Below, one piece after another: positions 45,751 through 56,217 of a DNA stretch of 64,000 nucleotides. The translations under genes and the position numbers were made by a program. Source of the DNA: Mesorhizobium sp. (lineage in GTDB: Bacteria > Pseudomonadota > Alphaproteobacteria > Rhizobiales > Rhizobiaceae); NCBI GenBank assembly GCA_004017535.1, contig SAJS01000001.1, forward strand, positions 868,001-932,000, in the 5' to 3' direction. Under the pieces are notes generated by a model. It was not told the DNA's origin and did no database searches. It saw only the letters and a list, made by a program, of their open reading frames with translations. Positions within the stretch are counted from its first letter, which is position 1; each line of letters starts with the position of its first letter.

Positions 45751-46850
45751 CAGACAGCTTCCTCCATTGTGCCCCTCGACATGGATGCAAAAGCGTCGTT
45801 CAGGATGCGGTCGAGTTCGGCGGCGCGATGCGCGGACGTATGCTCGTCGAGGACGCGCTCCCGGGCGCGGCGGCCGAGAGTCGCAATCTCGTTCTCCGAC
45901 AAGTCAAGCGCTGCAACGACGTCGCCGGTGCTGTGCGCCAGAAGGATCTCGCTGCCGGGCGCGAAGAAGCTGTCGAGGCCGGCCCAGTCGTCGGAGATGA
46001 TCGCGGCGCCGCACGCAGCCGCCTCGAACAGACGGCCTGACGGGCACCAGCCCTGTCGCGCCATCGCCTCACGGGTGACATTCAGCGTCAGGCGCGAGGA
46101 GGAAAAGAAGGCCGGGTGGTCGGCGGGCGGCAGGTGCCTGACGAAATAGATGTTGCTGCTCCAGGGGAAGTCCTGCGGGTACTGCGCCCCGCCTATGACG
46201 AAACGGCGGGTCGGCAGTCGGGCCGCAGGAGCGACGAGCAGCCTTTCCACGGCCGCCTGCCGGTCCTCGGCATAGGTCCCGAGATAGGACAGGTCGCCCT
46301 CGAACTCGGACCTTGGCTGTGCCGGCCGGTGCCGGTTGGGGTCGACATGGCCGTAAAGCGGCAAGATATGACGTGCGCCAAGAATGCTCTTCAGTGTGTC
46401 GATCGCCGGCCCTCCGGTATAACTCAGGACCAGATCGAAATCGCGCAATCCCTTCGGCTCGAAATAGGCCGGGTAATCACCTCGCTCGATGCTCGACAGC
46501 GTCACCGGTGTATCGAGATCGTAAAACACCTTCAGGCCGCGGCAGCTGTCATTCGCGATCCGCGAGGCCTCGACGGCATCGGGACAATAGGAGGTGACTA
46601 TGATGACGTCGGCTTCCCGTATCGCAGCCTCGGCTTCTTGGCGGATGTTCTCCCAGTCCGCGTAGAGAACGATGTTCCCGCCATTGAGCCGGTCGATGTC
46701 CCTGGCGCCGGCGTAGTAGGGCGTATCGCGCTCAAAGAAGCTGATCGACCAGCCAAGCGGCGCCAGGGCGCCAATCAGTCCGCGCCAGAGCGTGGCGTGT
46801 CCGTTGCCCCACGAGGATGTGACGGTGAGGCCGAAAATGACCATGCGCAT
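45750..46850 (-). CDS. CgeB-like glycosyltransferase 1
   Basis: The 366-residue protein belongs to the CgeB-like family of GT-B glycosyltransferases. TVTSSWGNGHATLWRGL is the N-terminal signature and GRLFEAAACGAAIISDDWAGL the C-terminal donor-site motif. It is very like the gene at 51787-52896 in operon B (SLSSSWGNGHATTFRGL), so the two operons share a paralogue. Acceptor unknown. Confidence 0.88.
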   Translation of the reverse strand: MRMVIFGLTVTSSWGNGHATLWRGLIGALAPLGWSISFFERDTPYYAGARDIDRLNGGNIVLYADWENIRQEAEAAIREADVIIVTSYCPDAVEASRIANDSCRGLKVFYDLDTPVTLSSIERGDYPAYFEPKGLRDFDLVLSYTGGPAIDTLKSILGARHILPLYGHVDPNRHRPAQPRSEFEGDLSYLGTYAEDRQAAVERLLVAPAARLPTRRFVIGGAQYPQDFPWSSNIYFVRHLPPADHPAFFSSSRLTLNVTREAMARQGWCPSGRLFEAAACGAAIISDDWAGLDSFFAPGSEILLAHSTGDVVAALDLSENEIATLGRRARERVLDEHTSAHRAAELDRILNDAFASMSRGTMEEAV

Positions 46851-46865
46851 CGGTTGCCGCTCCCG

Positions 46866-47458
46866 TCAGGCGATTTCATTCAAACTGACCAGCTTGGACC
46901 CCCAGTCGCCGTAGACGACCGTTGTGATGGAGGCCGGCGCGATGTCGAAGCGGAAGCAATCGCCGAGCGGCAGGCCGAGGATCGCGCAGACAGCCGCCTT
47001 GATGACGTCTGCATGGCTGACAAGCGCAATGCACTGACCCTGTCCATTCTCGCGCAGCGCGTCCATCAGGCCGATGATCCTGTGCTGCACGTCCAGCATG
47101 GTCTCGCCGCTCGGCGTGCGGGCGCTCTGGCGCTGGTCGTTCCAAAGCCGCCAGCTTGCATCGCCGTTGAGTTCTTCGAAGGTCTTGCCGGACCATTCGC
47201 CGAAGTCGATCTCGTCGAGTTCCTTGCAGATCGCGATCTTCTCAATCTCGCAAGCGATGGCAATCGGCTTCGCTGTTTCCAGCGTGCGTTCGCGCGGACT
47301 GCTCAAGATCGCGGCGAGCGGCTCCCGCGCCATCCGCCGTGCGAGATGCAGCGCTTGCGCTTGGCCGGCTTCGCCCAGGCGAACGCCTTCGAGCCGCCCG
47401 GCCAGGTACGAGCCGACATGATCATGCGCCGCGTGGCGGATAAGAAAGAAGGTGGTGG

Positions 47459-47462
<4 letters not shown>
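46866..47462 (-). CDS. Histidine phosphatase family protein
   Basis: The 198-residue phosphatase has the [12 protein letters not shown] motif with the catalytic His in RHA (9-11). A second catalytic His is in SHADV. Members dephosphorylate small phosphate esters. Directly behind inositol-phosphate synthase (ATGA overlap), its substrate may be an inositol or sugar phosphate, but this is an inference. Confidence 0.88.
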
Positions 47463-48562
<1,100 letters not shown>

Positions 48563-48605
48563 GAAACCACGGCCTCTTTGGTTGGAGGTAAGTTCCTCGG
48601 CGCCG

Positions 48606-48630
48606 AACCGGGAGCGGCCTCGAATGTTCC
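48606..48630 (-). promoter_or_regulatory. EcfG-type promoter of glycan operon A
   Basis: On the minus strand GGAAC (48630-48626), 16 bases, GGTT (48609-48606), 44 bp before the ino1 GTG. It matches the promoters before the small stress genes. Confidence 0.7.
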
Positions 48631-48716
48631 TTCGCGCCGCGAAAAATTGCCGAGCCTGATTGCGGATCAAAGAGGCTCCGCTTCGCGTTGGCGACCAGAC
48701 AGCAGGCAGGAGCCGT

Positions 48717-50444
48717 ATGATCATCTTCGGCGACCACAAGCGAACGCATGGCGCAGAACAGCTCAGGGAAGCTGTCCTGGCCGAGGCTGAAGCGATTGGC
48801 GATCTGCCTGCCGGCATCGAACGTCATGCCGCTCTGGTCGACCTTTTCGTCACCGGCTCTGAACTCTTCCAGGGCCTTGCCGATGCGGAATTCGACATCA
48901 CAGGCGTCGACACCAGTTCGTCGACGCAGAAGCTAGGGTCGGAAATCCTCGTCGAGCTGTCGCAGGAAGTGCTGCGGTCCTGGCAGCATGGATTCGCCCA
49001 AAGCGGATCGCTCGATGCATCGCTGCTTGCAAAGCTTGCCGCCATCGACTGCGGCAGCGCAATAACCACCGGTGCGGCTGAAGGCTACGCGCTGTACGCC
49101 CTCTACCCGGAAACCTATCAGCTTGGGGCGCTGCGGTCCGGCCTCGACGCAAACACCTGCGTCATCGGGATCCGCAGCATCGGGCTCGGCCTAGCAGCGA
49201 TGGTCGCCGCCGCCCTGCATGCGCCGCCGCCAATCAGCGTGCGGCCGATCGGTCATCCGTTTAGCCGGCACATAAGCGCGGCGCCAGAACTCCTCGACTC
49301 CTGGCGCGACAGGCCGCAAGCCAGATTTGCTATCGTCGATGAAGGTCCGGGCCTCTCCGGCAGTTCCTTTCATGCTGTCATTGTCTGGCTGCGCCGGCAG
49401 GGCATCGACCAGGAGCGCATTCATCTGTTTCCGAGCCATCGCGGCGGGCCCGGCGCGCAGGCTGATGCCGCGACCGTCGCCGCCTTGTCGCAGTGCCAAA
49501 GCCATGTCGCGGGCTTTGAAGATGTCTTTGACGGCGCGGTTGCCCCCGGGCTGCGGGACTGGCTAGGACATCTGCTCGGCAAGGCCGATGTTGAGCTTCA
49601 GGAAATCTCCGGCGGCGCATGGCGCGACTATCTTTCTGTGCCGACCGGCGCCTGGCCGCCTGCATTCCCGGCGTTCGAGCGACGCAAATTCATGGCCACG
49701 TCTGGCGGCGAGCGTTGGCTGGTTAAGTTCGCAGGTCTTGGCGAGACAGGACGGCGCAAGCTTGGTACGGCCAAGGCACTCCACGAAGCGGGCTTTGGCG
49801 CTCAGCCTGCCGGACTCTGCCACGGTTTTCTGATGGAGCGCTGGATCGATGCCGGCAGGCTGGACCGGGAAGGCCCGGCAAGAGATCTGCTGATCGAATG
49901 GCTTGGGCGCTACCTCGGCTGGCGCGCCGCCAGGCTGCAGACCGAAGAGGCCGGCGCGTCGCTAGACCAGCTCGCGCGCATGGCGGTGCAAAACTGCGAG
50001 GAAGCGCTGGGGGAGAGGTTCGCACTCGCCTTGCAGAGCTGGTTTGCCTGCCAGCCGTCGCCGGGTCCAAGGCGCCGGGTCGAGATCGACGGACGGCTGC
50101 ATGCTTGGGAATTTCTGGTCAGCCCGCACGGGAGCCTGCTCAAGACGGATGCGTTCGATCATTGCCGATCGCACGATCTTATCGGCTGCCAGGGCATAGA
50201 ATGGGACATCGCCGGCGCGCGGGTCGAACATGACCTGTCCGCCGCCGAGCTTTCCAAGCTGGTGGTCTGCATCGAGACATCGATCGACAGGGACCTCGTC
50301 GACTATTTCGAGCCTTGCTATCTCGCGTTTCAGCTCGGCCTCTGGACGATCGCGAGGCAATCGGCCGACGACGAAGACCGGATGCGGTCGACGCGCGCAG
50401 TCGAACGTTACAAAACCGGACTTGTCCGGCTTCTGGGCTTTTGA
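48717..50444 (+). CDS. Phosphoribosyltransferase-like/kinase-like protein, unknown function
   Basis: This 575-residue protein stands between the two minus-strand glycan operons. Around residue 206, [19 protein letters not shown] resembles the PRPP-binding loop of phosphoribosyltransferases. From about residue 320, [16 protein letters not shown] and a later MERWIDAG recall the N-lobe of APH-type kinases. I find no match to a described family. GGCAGGAG precedes ATG 48717. It could act on a nucleotide or phosphorylated sugar used by the neighbours. No EcfG motif was seen on its own side. Confidence 0.7.
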   Translation: MIIFGDHKRTHGAEQLREAVLAEAEAIGDLPAGIERHAALVDLFVTGSELFQGLADAEFDITGVDTSSSTQKLGSEILVELSQEVLRSWQHGFAQSGSLDASLLAKLAAIDCGSAITTGAAEGYALYALYPETYQLGALRSGLDANTCVIGIRSIGLGLAAMVAAALHAPPPISVRPIGHPFSRHISAAPELLDSWRDRPQARFAIVDEGPGLSGSSFHAVIVWLRRQGIDQERIHLFPSHRGGPGAQADAATVAALSQCQSHVAGFEDVFDGAVAPGLRDWLGHLLGKADVELQEISGGAWRDYLSVPTGAWPPAFPAFERRKFMATSGGERWLVKFAGLGETGRRKLGTAKALHEAGFGAQPAGLCHGFLMERWIDAGRLDREGPARDLLIEWLGRYLGWRAARLQTEEAGASLDQLARMAVQNCEEALGERFALALQSWFACQPSPGPRRRVEIDGRLHAWEFLVSPHGSLLKTDAFDHCRSHDLIGCQGIEWDIAGARVEHDLSAAELSKLVVCIETSIDRDLVDYFEPCYLAFQLGLWTIARQSADDEDRMRSTRAVERYKTGLVRLLGF

Positions 50445-50461
50445 AGACCAAGCCCGCAGGG

Positions 50462-50647
50462 TCAGTCGAGCCTGCGCAGCATGTCGGCTTCCTGTTCCAA
50501 GATGCTTGCCACTTCCTCCCGTCGCAGATGCGTCATCATCAGGCTGACACAACACTCGAGATAGGTGATGGAAGCTCTTCGCAGGAACGCGGCGGTTTCC
50601 GCCGCGGCCATCTGCTCGATGTCGTTGACTGATCGCTTCGGCTGCAC
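50462..50647 (-). CDS. Small hypothetical protein with EcfG promoter
   Basis: The 61-residue product starts MQPKRSVNDIEQMAAAETAA and is helical, with a Cys pair in ECCVSL. It uses a GTG start with GGAGGAAG upstream. An EcfG-type promoter lies 31-55 bp upstream. It is convergent with the 48717 gene and in line with UDP-glucuronate decarboxylase-like gene. Confidence 0.6.
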   Translation of the reverse strand: MQPKRSVNDIEQMAAAETAAFLRRASITYLECCVSLMMTHLRREEVASILEQEADMLRRLD

Positions 50648-50677
50648 AGCTCTTCCTCCGTCGCGGTTGTCATGCCC

Positions 50678-50702
50678 AACCGAAATATCGGGCGGTTGTT
50701 CC
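50678..50702 (-). promoter_or_regulatory. EcfG-type promoter
   Basis: On the minus strand GGAAC (50702-50698), 16 bases, GGTT (50681-50678). It serves the gene 50462-50647. Confidence 0.65.
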
Positions 50703-50728
50703 GCAATGGTGAAAAAGATGCCGTTGCT

Positions 50729-51790
50729 TCAGAGCTGCAGGTTCTGCAGCTTTCCCCCACCCGCCCTGTCGATTGCAGCGACGGGCGCGATCGCCAGGTC
50801 GTCCATCCCTGAAAAGTAGACGATCGTCTGCAGCAGGCCCTGTCTGAGAGGCACCTCAGGCGACCAGCCGAGAAGCGCCTTTGCGCGGCCTATGTCGGGA
50901 CGCCGGCGGCGCGGGTCGTCCTCAGGCAGAGGCAGGAACTTCACGGGCGACCTGGTGCCGGTCAGCTCGCGCACCAGTCTTGCCAGCTCGAGGATCGAAA
51001 ACTCCCCGGGATTGCCGAGATTGACCGGCTGGCGTGGATTGGGATCGACATCCATCAGGCGTCGCAATCCCTCGACCAGATCGGTGACATAGCAGAAGGA
51101 GCGGGTCTGCCGGCCATCGCCGAAGATCGTCAGCGGCCGCTTCTCGATCGCCTGCATGACCAGATTGGAGACGATACGGCCGTCGGCGGGGTCCATCCTC
51201 GGCCCATAGGTGTTGAAGATGCGCGCGACCCGAATATCCGCCGTCTCGGCGCGCAGATAATCGAAGCAGAGCGTTTCGGCGGCGCGCTTGCCCTCGTCGT
51301 AGCAGGCCCGCGGTCCGGTGCAGTTGACGTGGCCGACATAATCCTCGCGCTGCGGATGCTGTTCCGGATCGCCATAGACTTCGCTGGTCGACGCCTGCAG
51401 GAAGCGGGCGCCGTTGCTGGCGGCGAGCTCCAAAAGGTTGAGCGTCCCGATGACGCAGGTCCGCGTCGTGTGGATCGGGTCGGCTTGATAGCGAGGCGGC
51501 GATGCCGCGCAGGCCAGGTTGAAAACGCGATCGACAGCTTCGCCGAGTTCCAGCGGGATGCAAACGTCCTGCTCGATCAGCCGAAAGCGCGCCTGCCCAA
51601 CCAGCGAACTGATGTTCTCCATTCTGCCGGTGAGGAAATTGTCGACGCAGATCACGCGATAGCCGTCACGCAGCAGCGCCTCGCACAAATGCGAACCGAG
51701 AAAACCGGCACCGCCGGCAACAAGTGCCGTCCGTGTTTGTTCAGCCCTTTTTAATCGCCGCATCTCGAAGGTCTCCTGTCTGCCGCTCAT
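50729..51790 (-). CDS. UDP-glucuronate decarboxylase-like epimerase
   Basis: The 353-residue extended SDR resembles UDP-glucuronate decarboxylase (UXS), which makes UDP-xylose. The NAD loop GGAGFLGSHL spans 26-35, Ser/Thr in STSEVYG (134-140) and Tyr164/Lys168 form the active site. RIFNTYGPRMDP is also typical of UXS. Last gene of operon B; its ATG overlaps the CgeB-like stop (ATGA). MRRLKRA near 51763 is an alternative start. Confidence 0.88.
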   Translation of the reverse strand: MSGRQETFEMRRLKRAEQTRTALVAGGAGFLGSHLCEALLRDGYRVICVDNFLTGRMENISSLVGQARFRLIEQDVCIPLELGEAVDRVFNLACAASPPRYQADPIHTTRTCVIGTLNLLELAASNGARFLQASTSEVYGDPEQHPQREDYVGHVNCTGPRACYDEGKRAAETLCFDYLRAETADIRVARIFNTYGPRMDPADGRIVSNLVMQAIEKRPLTIFGDGRQTRSFCYVTDLVEGLRRLMDVDPNPRQPVNLGNPGEFSILELARLVRELTGTRSPVKFLPLPEDDPRRRRPDIGRAKALLGWSPEVPLRQGLLQTIVYFSGMDDLAIAPVAAIDRAGGGKLQNLQL

Positions 51791-52896
51791 GCTGCACTTT
51801 CTACGCCCAGATCGACCGCCGGACGCGTTCCGACAGACGGCGTCAGCGCCGAAACGAATTCACGTGCCCTTGCCATGGCGGTATGTCTTGAAAGCACCGC
51901 CTCCCGTGCCAGTCTGGCCATGGTGAGCCTTGCCCGCTCGGATTTGGCGCTGAGGATATCCTCGACATCTGCGGCATTGGCCGCCGTCTCGATCGCCGGT
52001 GCCGGGAAAAAATCGTCGAGCCCAGGCCAGCGGTCGCTTATGATCGGCGTGCCGCAGGCAGCGGCCTCGAAAAGCCGCACGCTGGGCGACCATCCAGCCG
52101 CGATCATCGACGCCCGCGTAAGGTTCAACGTATAGCGCTGGCGGCTGTAGAAGGCGGCATGTTCAGAAGGCGGCAGGTGCTCGATCCGCTCGACATTGTC
52201 CGGCCAGGCGATGTCGGAGGGATATTGCGAGCCGGCGACGACGAAGCGGCGGTCGGGCAGGCGTCGCGCAGGCTCCAGAAGCAGCGCTTCCAATGAGGGC
52301 TGCCGGTCGGCGCTATAGGTGCCGAGATAGCCGAGATCCCATTCGATGGCGTCTCTGGTGCGACGATGCCGCGTTGGATCCACGGAGCAGTAGAGCGCCT
52401 CCGCCCGGCGCGCGCCGAACTCGGACTTCAGCCGCTCCAGCGTCGGTCCGCCGGTGAAGGAGAAATAGACGTCGAAATAGGGAATCTGCCTGCGGGCAAG
52501 ATAGTCGCAATCGTCATCGGCAACCCGCGCCAGCGTCACCGGTGTGTCGATGTCGTAAAAGCAGAACTGCCCCGTGCAGAGCGACGCAAGGTCGTCGATG
52601 ATCGCCCTGCCTTCCGGCACGAAGGAGCCTATCACCACCGCGTCGGCGCGCTGCAGCTCCTGCCGGTGGTTTCGGCGCAGCTCCGAGACGGTCTCGTAGT
52701 AACCCAAGTCGCAGAAATCGGGATCGCGCAGGTCCCGATGATGCGCGTACCAGGAGACATCGCGTTCGAGGAAGGTGACGCGATGGCCGAGACCGTTGAG
52801 CGCACGCAGCAATCCGCGGAAAGTCGTCGCATGGCCGTTGCCCCAGGACGAAGACAGGGAGAGCCCAAGGAAAACGATGTCGAGCGGTTTCGTCAT
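51787..52896 (-). CDS. CgeB-like glycosyltransferase 2
   Basis: The 369-residue protein begins MTKPLDIVFLGLSLSSSWG and has the SVRLFEAAACGTPIISDRWP donor-site motif. It is the operon-B counterpart of the gene at 45750-46850. ATG 52896 overlaps the upstream TGA (ATGA), and its own stop overlaps the decarboxylase-like start. Confidence 0.88.
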   Translation of the reverse strand: MTKPLDIVFLGLSLSSSWGNGHATTFRGLLRALNGLGHRVTFLERDVSWYAHHRDLRDPDFCDLGYYETVSELRRNHRQELQRADAVVIGSFVPEGRAIIDDLASLCTGQFCFYDIDTPVTLARVADDDCDYLARRQIPYFDVYFSFTGGPTLERLKSEFGARRAEALYCSVDPTRHRRTRDAIEWDLGYLGTYSADRQPSLEALLLEPARRLPDRRFVVAGSQYPSDIAWPDNVERIEHLPPSEHAAFYSRQRYTLNLTRASMIAAGWSPSVRLFEAAACGTPIISDRWPGLDDFFPAPAIETAANAADVEDILSAKSERARLTMARLAREAVLSRHTAMARAREFVSALTPSVGTRPAVDLGVESAA

Positions 52897-53987
52897 TCCG
52901 CAGCCTCCATTGCGCGGCGCTCGAAATGCGCCTTGAAGATGTCGTCCACCAGCCGAGCCCTCAGCGTGTAGGTATGCTCGGCCCGAACGCGCCGCAGCGC
53001 TGCCGCGCCGATCGCCTTCGCCCGCTGTGGCGTCAGCGTGCGCATGACCTCGGCGACATCGGCGCCGTCGCGGGCGACCAGGATCTCTTCGCCGGGGGTC
53101 AGGAAAAATTCGATGCCGAGCCAGGCGTCGGTCAGAAGGCACGCGCCGGCCCCCGCCGCCTCGAAGACACGGGTCGCGGGCGAAAACCCGTTGGCCGCCA
53201 TGCTGTCGCGGCTGATGTTGAGCACGGCCTTCGGCGTGACGTTGAAGGCGTTGTGATCGCGGGTGCCGACATGCCTCAGCCATGAGACATTCGGGGGCAG
53301 GGGCTTGTCGTCCCAGCCGGAGCCGCCAAGCAAGAAGCGCTGGCCGCCGAGCCTGCGGGCCGGGTCGAGGAAGAAGGCGTCGACGCGCGCCTCACGGTCG
53401 GGCAGCCGATTGCCGAGGAAGGCGAGGTCGCAGGCAAAGCGCGGATTTGCGGCGACCGGATGATGCGTCTCGGGATCGAGCGCATTGTAGATCGGCACGC
53501 ATTCCGCTGCGCCGAGCGCACGATAATCCCAGACGACCGGGTCGCCGCCGCCATAAGTCAGCACGATGCCGATCCTCTTCAACGCCTCATGCAACGGGTG
53601 TTCGGCGTCATTGCGCAACTCGCTCAGGGTCGCCGGCGCGTCGACATCCCAGAACACGGTCAGCGCATCCGGGCGGGCATTGTCGAGAACCGCCTGCAGC
53701 AGCGCATCGTCCTCGAATCCGACGCCGCTTGCCTTGACGACGACGTCCGCCTGCGCGGCGCGCGAGGCAACCTGCATCAGCGCGTGCGGCTTCGGCTCGT
53801 AGACCACGACGCTGCACCAGTCCGGCGCCTCGATGTCGCGATGCTTCTGCCGATCGTAGACGTCGGGTTCATAGAAGACGATGTCATAGCCGCGCTGCGA
53901 GAGCGCCTTGAGCAGGCCGCGGTAATAGGTGGCCGCGCCGTTCCAATAGGATGACAGAAGGCTCGATCCGTAAAAGGCAATTTTCAT
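52893..53987 (-). CDS. CgeB-like glycosyltransferase 3
   Basis: The 364-residue GT-B protein starts KIAFYGSSLLSSYWNGA and has TRVFEAAGAGACLLTDAWLG as its donor-site motif, a CgeB family variant. ATGA overlaps link it to the genes on both sides. Donor and acceptor unknown. Confidence 0.87.
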   Translation of the reverse strand: MKIAFYGSSLLSSYWNGAATYYRGLLKALSQRGYDIVFYEPDVYDRQKHRDIEAPDWCSVVVYEPKPHALMQVASRAAQADVVVKASGVGFEDDALLQAVLDNARPDALTVFWDVDAPATLSELRNDAEHPLHEALKRIGIVLTYGGGDPVVWDYRALGAAECVPIYNALDPETHHPVAANPRFACDLAFLGNRLPDREARVDAFFLDPARRLGGQRFLLGGSGWDDKPLPPNVSWLRHVGTRDHNAFNVTPKAVLNISRDSMAANGFSPATRVFEAAGAGACLLTDAWLGIEFFLTPGEEILVARDGADVAEVMRTLTPQRAKAIGAAALRRVRAEHTYTLRARLVDDIFKAHFERRAMEAAE

Positions 53988-55114
53988 GCGGCCGCCTCCC
54001 TTGCAGGCTTGATTTCAGCCGCCGCGCGATTGCCGCATGCGGCGAGGATGTCGAACAGCTCGTCGGCGCGATGCCGGCATGTGTGCCGTGCCAGGATGGT
54101 CTCCAGGCCCGATGCGGCCAGCGCTTGCGCAAGCTGGCTATCGTTCAGCACGTCGCGGAGGTGGCCTCGCATCTCGGCGCCGTTTCGGGCGAAGAGGAAA
54201 TCCGTTCCTGCGCGGAACAGCCCTTCGGCGTCGGACCAGGGCGCTGACACAAGCGGAATGCCGCAGGCGAGCGCCTCGAACATGCGAATGGTGGGAATGC
54301 CCGGCAGGCTCTCCCGGTAAGGCCGGCGCGGGATGTGCATGGTGACGCGATGCCGGGCGAAGGCCTTCGGCACGTCGGCATTGGCGATCCAGCCTTCATA
54401 GCGCAGGCCGGCATCCGCGAGGGCCGTCAGCGCATCCGGCGGGTAGCGCACGCCGTGCACGGTCCCCGACAGCGCGAGGGCGTGGGCCGGCTGGGTCAGA
54501 AACTCGGCGATCTCGACGCTGCGTTCGTCGTCGCCCCAATTGCCGATCCAGACGAGATCGGAATCACGGTCGATCTCGGGCAGCGGCTTGAACAGCCGGT
54601 CGTCCGCCGCTTCATGCCAGGTGAAGACCCGTCTGCCCCAGCCTGCGCGAAGATAGCTCTCCCGCAGCACTTCGCCGAAGACCAGAACCCCGTCGTAATG
54701 CTCGAGCTGAAGTGCCGCGATCGCCTGAACCGCCGATACGGCGCGATGATGGGTGTCATGGAACAGGAGCGTGAAATCGCCACCCCGGCCCCGAATGCGG
54801 CCGATGCGAGCGACGAGCTCAGGGTCGGTCCATTCATGAACGATGACTATATCTGCGCCGGCGAGCCAGGACTCATGCTGGAAACCCGCGTCGTAGGTCA
54901 CCGCCGCCAATTCCGGAAAATCCTTGCGGAAGCGCTCGACGGCGAAGGGGCCTTGCTCGGCGAGCAGGTTCGATCGGCTCCAGCCGTCGGCGGGCTCCAG
55001 CGCGATCACCTCATGGCCGCGCGCCACAAGCTCGCGCATGATCCCGCGCTGGAAATGCGCGTTGCCGTGGTTCCAGTCGGAAACCGCCGAATGGGTGTAG
55101 AACAGAAAACGCAT
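53984..55114 (-). CDS. CgeB-like glycosyltransferase 4
   Basis: The 376-residue protein has FLFYTHSAVSDWNHGNAHF at its start and TIRMFEALACGIPLVSAPW as its C-terminal motif. It is the most divergent of the four CgeB-like proteins. ATG 55114 is preferred over a TTG six bases earlier because it follows the GT4 stop directly. Its stop overlaps the next gene by ATGA. Confidence 0.86.
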   Translation of the reverse strand: MRFLFYTHSAVSDWNHGNAHFQRGIMRELVARGHEVIALEPADGWSRSNLLAEQGPFAVERFRKDFPELAAVTYDAGFQHESWLAGADIVIVHEWTDPELVARIGRIRGRGGDFTLLFHDTHHRAVSAVQAIAALQLEHYDGVLVFGEVLRESYLRAGWGRRVFTWHEAADDRLFKPLPEIDRDSDLVWIGNWGDDERSVEIAEFLTQPAHALALSGTVHGVRYPPDALTALADAGLRYEGWIANADVPKAFARHRVTMHIPRRPYRESLPGIPTIRMFEALACGIPLVSAPWSDAEGLFRAGTDFLFARNGAEMRGHLRDVLNDSQLAQALAASGLETILARHTCRHRADELFDILAACGNRAAAEIKPAREAAA

Positions 55115-55116
55115 GG

Positions 55117-56217
55117 TCAACGCCCCGCTGCGGTCAGCGCCGCCCGATTGTAGATGTCGCGCATCATCCTCACCTGCTTGCCCAGCGAGAATTTGCGTGC
55201 CTGCCGCGCGGCGCGCCGGCCGAGCTTGCGCCGCAAGCTTTCGTCACGGGACAGGCTCTCGATGCAGCCGGCCAGCGCATGTGGATCGCGCTGATTGAAG
55301 AACATGGCCGCGCCGTCCCAGATCTCGCGGTAGGTCGCGATATCGGCGAGCACCAGCGGCGTGGCCGAGAGCGCGGCTTCCAAGGCGGCCAGTCCGAAAG
55401 GCTCGTAGATGGAAGTTGAGACGAAGATGCCGGCTCGCCTCATGCGGCGGCGAACCTCGCGGTGGTCGATTGAACCGAGCGAGACGCAGTTGTCGAAACG
55501 GGCGCGCTGTCCGTCGGGACCGGCGAGCGGACCGGCGGCCTGAACGGGCCAGGCGCAGAGCGCTGCGGCGGCGTCGAGCGATGCCGCATCCTTGCCCTCG
55601 TCCCACCAGCGCGCGGCGGCGAAGACGAAAGGCTCGCGGCGTACCGGCCTCGGACCGGGCAGGGCGCCATTATGGACGACGCCCAAGCCTGCGATCGCGC
55701 CGTAGCAGGCTTGGAGCATCTCGGCATGGCTTCGGCTCGGAGCGACTATGGTGTCGGCGCGATCGAATCCGGCCCTGTTGCGATCTCGCTGCCAGGACCA
55801 GGCGTCCGCCGGCGCCTGCCCACGCACCGCGTGCAGCCAGGTGGCCACGCATGAATGCGAGACCGCGACGATGGGACATGTCAGATCAAGTCCGGCGGCT
55901 TGCGACGGCGCATTGAGATGGACGAGATCGATCGCATAGGTCTTGGCAAGGCTTCGCAATTCGCCCGGCAAGCGGTCGAGATCTTTTTCATCGCGCGTCA
56001 TCCAGTCCGGCGGGCTTTTCAGCCAAACCAGCGTGGCGAAAGACTGCGCCTCACGCGCCTGCTCCGGAGAAGGCTCCGGCCCCAGCCCGGCAAGCACGAT
56101 GCTGTCGCCGCCGGCCGCCAGCTCGCGAGCCAGGTCGAGGCAATAGCGCCACACCCCGCCGACGGCGTCGGTCGTCATCAGGATGCGCCGCGGACGATGG
56201 ATCAGTGATTGCAGCAT
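55117..56217 (-). CDS. Glycosyltransferase family 4
   Basis: The 366-residue GT-B protein has the TTDAVGGVWRYCLDLAREL opening, a HVLNAPSQAAG-type acceptor loop and the E-x7-E region STSIYEPFGLAALEAALS. It overlaps the radical SAM gene by 16 bases. Operon B therefore encodes one GT4 and three CgeB-like enzymes in a row. Confidence 0.9.
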   Translation of the reverse strand: MLQSLIHRPRRILMTTDAVGGVWRYCLDLARELAAGGDSIVLAGLGPEPSPEQAREAQSFATLVWLKSPPDWMTRDEKDLDRLPGELRSLAKTYAIDLVHLNAPSQAAGLDLTCPIVAVSHSCVATWLHAVRGQAPADAWSWQRDRNRAGFDRADTIVAPSRSHAEMLQACYGAIAGLGVVHNGALPGPRPVRREPFVFAAARWWDEGKDAASLDAAAALCAWPVQAAGPLAGPDGQRARFDNCVSLGSIDHREVRRRMRRAGIFVSTSIYEPFGLAALEAALSATPLVLADIATYREIWDGAAMFFNQRDPHALAGCIESLSRDESLRRKLGRRAARQARKFSLGKQVRMMRDIYNRAALTAAGR

